From the NCBI GenBank assembly GCA_947454665.1, contig CANGMU010000151.1, positions 1 through 5,963 on the forward strand: 5,963 nucleotides of DNA. The letters are read 5' to 3'. The notes below the pieces were generated by a model. The model worked only from the letters and a program-made list of their open reading frames with translations, did no database searches and was not told the DNA's origin. This stretch comes from Pseudomonadota bacterium. GTDB taxonomy: Bacteria; Pseudomonadota; Gammaproteobacteria; Steroidobacterales; Steroidobacteraceae. Below, in pieces: positions 1 through 4,756 of this stretch (position 1 is its first letter; each line of letters opens with the position of its first letter). The translations under genes and the position numbers were made by a program.

Positions 1-2337
1 GATGTCGACCTGATCTTCCTGTTCTGCGAAGGCGGCGAGACCCGAGGGCCGGTGCCGATCGACCACGAGGACTTTTACACGCGGCAAGGTCGTACGCTGA
101 TCCGTCTGCTCGATGCGCGGACCGAAGACGGCATTGTCTTCCGCGTCGACATGCGCCTGAGGCCCTTCGGTGACAGCGGGCCGCTGGTCGCCAGCTTCGC
201 TTCGCTCGAGGACTACCTGCAGCTGCACGGCCGCGACTGGGAGCGCTATGCCTATGTGAAGGCGCGCGCCCTCACGGGCAAGTCCATCTACGAGCCGCTG
301 CGCGAGAACGTGATGCGGCCATTCGTATACCGCCGTTACCTCGACTTCGGTGTGTTCGAATCCCTGCGCGAGATGAAGGCGCTGATCTCCCGCGAAGTGG
401 TGCGCCGTGACCTCGCCGACCACGTGAAGCTGGGTCCCGGCGGCATCCGCGAGATTGAATTCATCGTGCAGGCCTTCCAGATCATCCGCGGCGGTCAGGA
501 CCGCGCATTGCGCGACACGTCGCTGCTGGCGGTGCTGCCCCTATTGCGCGGGGCCAAGCTGCTGCCGAATGGCGCCGTCGATGAACTGCTGGCCGCTTAT
601 CTGTTCCTGCGGCGGCTCGAGAACCACCTGCAGATGGTCGACGATGCGCAGACGCACAGCCTGCCTGCCGACGCGTTGGGGCTTGCGCGCCTGGCGTTCA
701 CGATGGGTCATGCCGATTGGCCGACGCTGCGCGCCGAGCTCGACGCGCAGCGTGCGAAGGTCACGTTGCACTTCGAATCGCTGATCGTCTCGCAGGCCGC
801 GCCCGGTAACGACGTCGATCTCGACATCGCGCTGCTGTGGCAGCCAGACGGAGAACGCGCGCCCTTCAGGGCCCAGCTTGCGGTCATGGGGATCGAAGAC
901 GTGGACCAGGCGCTGCGCGTGCTCGATGGCCTGCGTGACAGCGCACGTATCCGGCGGCTCGACGAGATCGGGCGCCGGCGACTGGCGCAGCTGCTGCGCT
1001 GCCTGTTGGGCGAGCTGCCTGCCGGTCAGGCCCTGCCGGTCCTGCAGCGCCTGCTCGACATCATCGATTCGATCGGTCAGCGCTCGGCCTACTTTGCCTT
1101 GCTGCTGGAAAACCGCGCGGCGCGGCGCAGGCTCGTCGAGGTCTGCACGCAAGGGGATTTCCTAGCCTCGCGCGTTGCGGCCCATCCGCTGCTGCTCGAC
1201 GAGCTGATCGACGACCAGGTGCTCGATGCACCGCCAGACCGCGCGCAGCTGCAGTCGGATCTCGCGCTGCGCCTGTCACAGGTCGCCGACGAGGACCCGG
1301 ACCGTCAGGTCGAGGCCCTGTGCCATTTCCAGCAGGCCGCAGTCTTCCGCGTAGCCCTGGCAGACCTCATCGGTCACTTGCCCCTGATGCACGTCAGCGA
1401 CCGCCTGACGGAGATCGCCGAGATCATCGTCGATGCGGCGATGGGCATGGCCTGGGCGCAGATCAGCGCGCAGGTCGGCGTGCCCCGCTGTATCGAGCCC
1501 GGCAGTGACGTGGCCAGGCCCATCCGTGTCGCGGCGATCGGTTACGGCAAGCTCGGCGGGCGCGAGCTGGGCTATTCCTCCGACCTCGATCTGGTCTTCA
1601 TCCACGATTCGGTCGGCGACTCGCAGGAAACGGACCGCGCGGCCGGGCCCGTCGACAACCAGGTCTTCTTCCTGCGCTATGCGCAGCGACTCATGCACCT
1701 GCTCAGCTTCCATTCCGCAGCGGGAAGGCTCTATGAAGTGGATGTGCGCCTGCGGCCCAGCGGCAAGGGCGGCCTGCTCGTCACCAGCATCGAGGCTTTC
1801 CGCGAATACCAGTTCACCGAAGCCTGGACCTGGGAACACCAGGCTTTGCTGCATGCGCGGGCCGTGGCCGGCGATCCGTCGCTGAAGGCGCGAGTCGAAG
1901 CCGTCCGCATGGAGGTGCTGTCCGACGCGGTCCGCCGCGAAGACCTGCGCAAGCAGGTGCGCGACATGCGCGAACGCATGCGTCGCGAATTGTCGGCCAG
2001 TGGTGAGGGGCGCTTCGATCTCAAGCAGGACCGGGGCGGCATCGCCGACATCGAGTTCCTGGCCCAGTACTGGGCGCTGCGCTGGGCGCAGCAGTATCCG
2101 CCCGTCGCGTTTTTCTCAGACACGATCCGGCAGCTCGAATCCGTCGCGTCGGCGGCGCTGGTGCCGCAGGAAACGGTCGATGTGCTGGTGCGGGCCTACC
2201 AGGCCTATCGGGCGACGGGGCATCACCGTTCGCTGGACGGCCAGGGCAATGTGATCGGAGGGGATCCCTTCATGGCCGAGCGCGCTGCCGTGGCTGAGAT
2301 CTGGGAGGCTGCGATGGAGGCCGGGGACGGCCTATAA
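1..2337 (+). CDS. glnE: Bifunctional glutamine synthetase adenylyltransferase/adenylyl-removing enzyme, 5'-truncated by the window
   Basis: GlnE adenylylates glutamine synthetase (lowering its activity) and removes the AMP again, under control of PII and glutamine, in the cytoplasm. The reading frame is open from base 1, so the start lies upstream; 778 codons are present. Both homologous nucleotidyltransferase halves are visible. The N-terminal adenylyl-removing half has DVDLIF (residues 1-6 of the window), DMRLRPFGDSG (50-60) and GPGGIREIEF (145-154). The C-terminal adenylyltransferase half has GKLGGRELGYSSDLDLVF (516-533, DxD Asp 528 and 530), DVRLRPSGKGG (581-591) and DLKQDRGGIADIEF (673-686). 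E. coli GlnE has 946 residues with its first DxD near residue 173, so the full protein here should be about 950 residues. No frameshift is seen and all catalytic Asp pairs are intact. The TAA stop at 2335-2337 lies within a TATAAT sequence. Confidence 0.97.
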   Translation, partial: DVDLIFLFCEGGETRGPVPIDHEDFYTRQGRTLIRLLDARTEDGIVFRVDMRLRPFGDSGPLVASFASLEDYLQLHGRDWERYAYVKARALTGKSIYEPLRENVMRPFVYRRYLDFGVFESLREMKALISREVVRRDLADHVKLGPGGIREIEFIVQAFQIIRGGQDRALRDTSLLAVLPLLRGAKLLPNGAVDELLAAYLFLRRLENHLQMVDDAQTHSLPADALGLARLAFTMGHADWPTLRAELDAQRAKVTLHFESLIVSQAAPGNDVDLDIALLWQPDGERAPFRAQLAVMGIEDVDQALRVLDGLRDSARIRRLDEIGRRRLAQLLRCLLGELPAGQALPVLQRLLDIIDSIGQRSAYFALLLENRAARRRLVEVCTQGDFLASRVAAHPLLLDELIDDQVLDAPPDRAQLQSDLALRLSQVADEDPDRQVEALCHFQQAAVFRVALADLIGHLPLMHVSDRLTEIAEIIVDAAMGMAWAQISAQVGVPRCIEPGSDVARPIRVAAIGYGKLGGRELGYSSDLDLVFIHDSVGDSQETDRAAGPVDNQVFFLRYAQRLMHLLSFHSAAGRLYEVDVRLRPSGKGGLLVTSIEAFREYQFTEAWTWEHQALLHARAVAGDPSLKARVEAVRMEVLSDAVRREDLRKQVRDMRERMRRELSASGEGRFDLKQDRGGIADIEFLAQYWALRWAQQYPPVAFFSDTIRQLESVASAALVPQETVDVLVRAYQAYRATGHHRSLDGQGNVIGGDPFMAERAAVAEIWEAAMEAGDGL

Positions 2338-2338
2338 T
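2333..2338 (+). promoter_or_regulatory. Candidate -10 box overlapping the glnE stop codon
   Basis: TATAAT is a perfect sigma70 -10 consensus, notable in such GC-rich DNA. It contains the glnE TAA stop. Transcription would be expected to start around A2345, only about 3 bases before the ATG at 2348. The best -35 is weak (CTGCGA at 2309-2314, 18-bp spacer, 3 of 6 consensus bases). The box may be a chance product of a Leu codon plus the stop, so confidence is moderate to low. Confidence 0.4.
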
Positions 2339-2347
2339 CCCGTCACC

Positions 2348-2545
2348 ATGACCAGCACCGCACCCCAGAAGCTGCAGGCCAACGCCGCCCAGCAGTACGA
2401 AGTCGAGCCGGCAGACCTGCCGCTTTCCTGCCCCATGCCGGAAATGACCCTGTGGAATTCGCACCCTCGCGTCTTCCTGGCCATCGAAGAGACGGGCCAC
2501 GCCAAGTGCCCGTATTGCGGCGCCGAGTATTCGTTGCGCCGCTGA
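2348..2545 (+). CDS. Small zf-CHCC (zinc-finger domain) protein, 65 residues
   Basis: The C-terminal half matches the zf-CHCC zinc-finger family, which also includes the NDUFS6/NUMM accessory subunit of mitochondrial complex I. The ligands are visible: Cys28, His39, Cys54 and Cys57, in the signatures HPRVFLAI (39-46) and KCPYCGAEY (53-61). The first 20 or so residues are Ala/Gln-rich and look unstructured. There is no signal peptide or membrane segment, so it is probably cytosolic. The length is typical for bacterial members, whose role is not established; a Zn-binding accessory or Fe-S/respiratory function is only an analogy with NDUFS6. The ATG is 10 bp after the glnE stop and has no purine-rich Shine-Dalgarno nearby. 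The gene converges with the DUF6165 gene, 15 bp separating the two stops. Confidence 0.9.
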   Translation: MTSTAPQKLQANAAQQYEVEPADLPLSCPMPEMTLWNSHPRVFLAIEETGHAKCPYCGAEYSLRR

Positions 2546-2550
2546 CCGCG

Positions 2551-2586
2551 TGCGCCGCCCTCAGTAGGCGGCGTAGGATTTTTCTT
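2551..2586 (+). terminator. Rho-independent terminator for the glnE/zf-CHCC unit
   Basis: The arms CGCCGCC (2553-2559) and GGCGGCG (2567-2573) form a perfect 7-bp GC stem with a 7-base loop. It can extend by a G-U pair (2552/2574) and a U-A pair (2551/2575). After GGA come five T, C, TT (2579-2586). The T-tract exists only in the + orientation, so it would stop rightward transcription. The hairpin overlaps the last codons of the convergent DUF6165 gene, whose stop codon falls in the loop. Confidence 0.7.
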
Positions 2587-2950
2587 CGACGATCGTCGAG
2601 CCAAGCGCCGTGTTGATGCGCTTCTTGATCGCCGCGCGATCGTCGTTCTCGATGTAGACCGAACGTGCGAGCTCGATGAACTCCGCGTCGAAGGCCTTGG
2701 CCCGCTCCTTGTCGCGGATGCGATCCTCGATGTCCCACAGCCGCTCGTTGACGGCCAGCAACGCTGCCTCGTCGGCGCGGATGTCGGTCGTTCCCCAGGG
2801 TGAGCGCTGCCAGCACTGCGTCAGCACGTCGAGCTCGCGTTGCACGTTGGCCAACTTCGTCGCGTCCGTGATCCGGCGCGACTTGATCTGCAGGATCGTG
2901 AGCTTGTCGATGAGTTCGCCGGGCGAGACGGGTGCGAGGAGTTCGTTCAT
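2561..2950 (-). CDS. DUF6165 family protein, 129 residues, coupled to opsX-like gene
   Basis: The protein opens with PVSPGELIDKLTILQIKSRR (residues 7-26), followed by ITDATKLANVQREL (27-40), the signature I associate with DUF6165. These are small proteins of unknown function often found near LPS or surface-sugar genes. It is rich in charged helix-forming residues (for example 60-91 and 96-113), with no signal peptide, membrane segment or obvious catalytic motif, so it is probably cytosolic and perhaps a partner protein. The start at 2950 is chosen because family similarity begins there and AGGA (TCCT at 2959-2962 on +) lies 8 bases upstream. The frame stays open upstream to 3058, but that stretch lies antiphase inside the glycosyltransferase. 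The ATG overlaps the preceding gene's TGA in an ATGA, which implies co-transcription and translational coupling. Confidence 0.88.
   Translation of the reverse strand: MNELLAPVSPGELIDKLTILQIKSRRITDATKLANVQRELDVLTQCWQRSPWGTTDIRADEAALLAVNERLWDIEDRIRDKERAKAFDAEFIELARSVYIENDDRAAIKKRINTALGSTIVEEKSYAAY
2947..2950 (-). other. ATGA stop/start overlap, opsX-like gene to DUF6165 gene
   Basis: Read on the minus strand the four bases are ATGA. ATG (2950-2948) starts the DUF6165 gene and TGA (2949-2947) ends the heptosyltransferase. With the AGGA at 2959-2962 this is a typical arrangement for termination-reinitiation coupling. Confidence 0.9.
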
Positions 2951-4023
2951 GCGCGGGATCCTAGCAGACCGGCCGCTGCGAGCGCCCCCAGGCGGCCCGT
3001 CACGTCGTCCACGGTGATGAGGTCCATCACGCCGGGCTTTTCGATCTTGCGCGTCCACGGCAGTGTGCTCGCCCGCTTGCCCAGGAAACGCCGCGCGGCC
3101 TCGTCATAACGGTCCACGGTCCAGTCGCGTGATGCATAGGGGCCGCTGCGTGCCGGGTTGGTCGCTGCGTACAGGCCGATCACGGGGACACCCGCGAGCG
3201 TGCCCATGTGGGCAGGGCCGGAGTCCGGCGACAGCAGTACCGTCGCACGCGACAAGAGCGCCAGCATCTGCGGCAGTGTGTCCTTGCCGATCTGGTTCAG
3301 CACCGGCGCACTGACCATCGATTCGATGGCGGCGCCCATTTCGCGTTCCACCGGCGAAGGGCCGCCGCAGAGGATCACGCGCAGGCCATGCTCGCGCTGG
3401 GCGTGGTCGATCACCGCCGCATAGCGCTCGGCCCGCCAGTTGCGCAGCACATGGCTCGAGCAGGGGCTGACGACCAGCGTGCGCGCTCCGTCGGGTATCA
3501 GGCCGCGGGCGTAGTCCAGTGCCTCGAGTGGCAAGGGCAGGTCATGCTCGAGCGGTGTGCGCGGCACGCCCAGCGTATCGGCGAAGCCCTGGAAGCTGTC
3601 CAATACATGCTCGGTGCGACGCGCCGCGACGCGCCGGTTCGTGAACAGCCATTGCAGTTCACGCGCGCGTGCGATGTCGAAGCCCAGTTTCGTTGTCGCA
3701 CGGATCCGGCGCGCGATGAGGCTGGCGCGCAGCGCCACTTGCAGGTGCAGCAGCAGGTCGAACTGCGTCTCGCGCAGGCGCTGGTCCAGGGCGGCCTGAC
3801 CCTCGCGGCCGGCGCGCTTGTCCACGGTGATAAACTCGACGTCCGGGAACAGGCTCATCAGGCGCGCTTCGATGCGGCCGATGACCCAGGTGAACCGCGT
3901 GGTCGGCCAGGCCTGCCGCAAACGATGTATCAGCGGCACGACATGGCAGGTGTCGCCGATGGCCGAGAGGCGCAGGATGCAGACGCGCGCCGGGGGTGTC
4001 TTGAACGGGAACTCGACGGACAT
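2947..4023 (-). CDS. opsX: Glycosyltransferase family 9 heptosyltransferase, OpsX-like (LPS heptosyltransferase I type)
   Basis: A 358-residue GT9 (GT-B fold) enzyme expected to transfer L-glycero-D-manno-heptose from ADP-heptose to Kdo in the LPS inner core, on the cytoplasmic face of the inner membrane. The N-terminal motif CILRLSAIGDTCH (15-27) places Asp24 where WaaC has its catalytic Asp13. The stretch FTWVIGRIEARL (44-55) also resembles Haemophilus OpsX. The C-terminal donor-site motifs are RNWRAERYA (194-202), CGGPSPVERE (219-228) and LSPDSGPAHMGTLAGVP (264-280), then NPARSGPY (289-296). The start at 4023 gives an N-terminus (MSVEFPFKTPP) that aligns with OpsX; the frame runs open to 4212, but those codons overlap kdkA. 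A weak AGG lies 9 bases upstream. Adjacency to kdkA supports OpsX over WaaC, WaaF or WaaQ. The GT9 assignment is firm; acceptor specificity is inferred. Confidence 0.9.
   Translation of the reverse strand: MSVEFPFKTPPARVCILRLSAIGDTCHVVPLIHRLRQAWPTTRFTWVIGRIEARLMSLFPDVEFITVDKRAGREGQAALDQRLRETQFDLLLHLQVALRASLIARRIRATTKLGFDIARARELQWLFTNRRVAARRTEHVLDSFQGFADTLGVPRTPLEHDLPLPLEALDYARGLIPDGARTLVVSPCSSHVLRNWRAERYAAVIDHAQREHGLRVILCGGPSPVEREMGAAIESMVSAPVLNQIGKDTLPQMLALLSRATVLLSPDSGPAHMGTLAGVPVIGLYAATNPARSGPYASRDWTVDRYDEAARRFLGKRASTLPWTRKIEKPGVMDLITVDDVTGRLGALAAAGLLGSRA
2959..2962 (-). promoter_or_regulatory. Shine-Dalgarno AGGA deciding the DUF6165 start
   Basis: On the minus strand AGGA sits 8 bases before the ATG at 2950, inside the last codons of the heptosyltransferase. 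It supports the 129-residue start over the longer in-frame extension to 3058. Confidence 0.7.
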
Positions 4024-4024
4024 G
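4021..4024. other. Shared CATG: overlapping divergent start codons of opsX-like gene and kdkA
   Basis: In this palindrome, bases 4022-4024 read ATG on the plus strand (kdkA) and bases 4023-4021 read ATG on the minus strand (heptosyltransferase). The two divergent genes therefore begin within the same four bases. This depends on both start choices; a later kdkA ATG exists at 4085. Confidence 0.7.
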
Positions 4025-4756
4025 CGCGATCGCCTGACAGAGCTGGAACGCGAACCCGTCCGCGGCGCGGACGGTGCTGGCGCGATGCTATACAAGCCCT
4101 CCGGCAGCGGCAAACCCGCGTCTGATGCATTCGATGTTTCCGCCTGGGCGGCGCGCGGCGCCATCGTGGGCGAGGCGCTTGGTCGCGGCACGACCTGGAT
4201 CCTGCAGGACATCAGCCGTCGGCTTGTCCTGCGGCATTACCGGCGCGGCGGGTTCATTGCACGCTTCTGTGCCGACCGTTACCTGTGGCAAGGCGAAGCG
4301 GCCACGCGTCCGTTTCAGGAGCTGCGCCTGCTGCAGCACCTGCATGCCGCCGGCCTTCCCGTTCCCGAGCCGGTTGCTGCACGCTATGTGCGCGACGGCC
4401 TGACCTATCGCGGAGATCTCCTCACGGTCTTCCTCGAAGGGACCGAGTCCTTTGCGCAGCGCTTGCAGGATCGCCGTGTGCAAGCGGCTGACTGGCAGGC
4501 CATTGGTCGTTGTCTGCGTCGCTTCCATGATGCCGGGGCATGCCACGCGGACCTCAATGCGCACAACCTGCTGTTCGACCCGGCAGGCCAGGTGTTCGTC
4601 ATCGATTTCGATCGGGGCCGCCTGCGTGCGCCCGGACTTTGGCGGGATTCGAATTTGGTGAGGTTACGGCGATCGATCGAGAAGATCGGCGACAAGGCGG
4701 GCCTGGCATTCGATGAGGCCGCTTGGCGCCAGTTGCTGCAGGCCTACCGCGGATGA
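4022..4756 (+). CDS. kdkA: 3-deoxy-D-manno-octulosonic acid (Kdo) kinase
   Basis: KdkA uses ATP to phosphorylate the Kdo residue attached to lipid A precursor, at the cytoplasmic side of the inner membrane. The 244 residues match the family length (241 in Haemophilus, from memory). Visible motifs are LRHYRRGG (70-77), GLPVPEPVAAR in the middle, the catalytic loop HADLNAHN (175-182, Asp177 and Asn182) and the metal-binding VIDFDRG (193-199, Asp195). Arg71 sits where ordinary protein kinases carry the VAIK lysine; Haemophilus KdkA also reads LRHY here, so this is a family trait and not a defect. The start at 4022 is preferred because homologues have some 15-20 residues before the GAMLY-like strand; ATG 4085 and TTG 4001 are alternatives. 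The gene ends in an ATGA overlap with waaA and diverges from the heptosyltransferase. Confidence 0.93.
   Translation: MRDRLTELEREPVRGADGAGAMLYKPSGSGKPASDAFDVSAWAARGAIVGEALGRGTTWILQDISRRLVLRHYRRGGFIARFCADRYLWQGEAATRPFQELRLLQHLHAAGLPVPEPVAARYVRDGLTYRGDLLTVFLEGTESFAQRLQDRRVQAADWQAIGRCLRRFHDAGACHADLNAHNLLFDPAGQVFVIDFDRGRLRAPGLWRDSNLVRLRRSIEKIGDKAGLAFDEAAWRQLLQAYRG
4056..4074. repeat. Perfect 8-bp inverted repeat with 3-bp spacer near the divergent starts
   Basis: CCGTCCGC (4056-4063), spacer GGC, then GCGGACGG (4067-4074) form an exact dyad. It lies in the first codons of kdkA, in a part of the protein that is poorly conserved, and about 35 bases upstream of the opsX-like start. It could be an operator or an RNA hairpin in the opsX leader. 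Chance is possible in GC-rich DNA, and no T-tract follows it in either direction. Confidence 0.45.
4087..4113 (-). promoter_or_regulatory. Weak candidate promoter for the opsX-like/DUF6165 unit, inside kdkA
   Basis: Read on the minus strand, TTGCCG (4113-4108) and TATAGC (4092-4087) match the -35 and -10 consensus at 4 of 6 bases each. The spacer is 15 bases, shorter than ideal. Transcription would start near 4080, leaving a leader of about 57 bases that contains the inverted repeat at 4056-4074. A promoter must lie in this general region because the start codons of the two divergent genes overlap. Confidence 0.25.
4753..4756 (+). other. ATGA start/stop overlap, kdkA to waaA
   Basis: ATG (4753-4755) begins waaA and TGA (4754-4756) ends kdkA. 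A short AGG (4740-4742) lies 10 bases before the ATG. The layout implies one mRNA and translational coupling, mirroring the ATGA junction on the opposite strand at 2947-2950. Confidence 0.9.

Noticed and set aside
541..1854. Long minus-strand open frames (541-1152 and 1276-1854) antisense to glnE
   Set aside because: They lie opposite well-conserved GlnE sequence, have no recognisable domain and no plausible ribosome-binding context. Third-position GC bias explains them.
1960..1987. Imperfect inverted repeat (CGCGACATGCG against CGCATGCGTCGCG)
   Set aside because: It needs a 2-base bulge and is explained by alternating Arg/Met/Glu codons in a charged helix of GlnE, far from any gene boundary.
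2951..3058. N-terminal extension of the DUF6165 frame beginning MDAQDRK
   Set aside because: The extra 36 residues are Arg/Gly/Pro-rich, overlap the C-terminus of the heptosyltransferase out of frame, and precede a well-placed AGGA and ATG where family similarity begins.
4026..4033. GCGATCGC octamer palindrome beside the shared starts
   Set aside because: A single copy of a short palindrome in GC-rich coding DNA. No repetition is seen in the window that would make it an operator or a dispersed repeat.
3208..4125. 305-codon open frame on the + strand antisense to the heptosyltransferase
   Set aside because: Translation is Arg/Gln/Ala-rich low-complexity with no domain. It is the expected mirror frame of a GC-rich gene, while the minus strand carries clear GT9 motifs.
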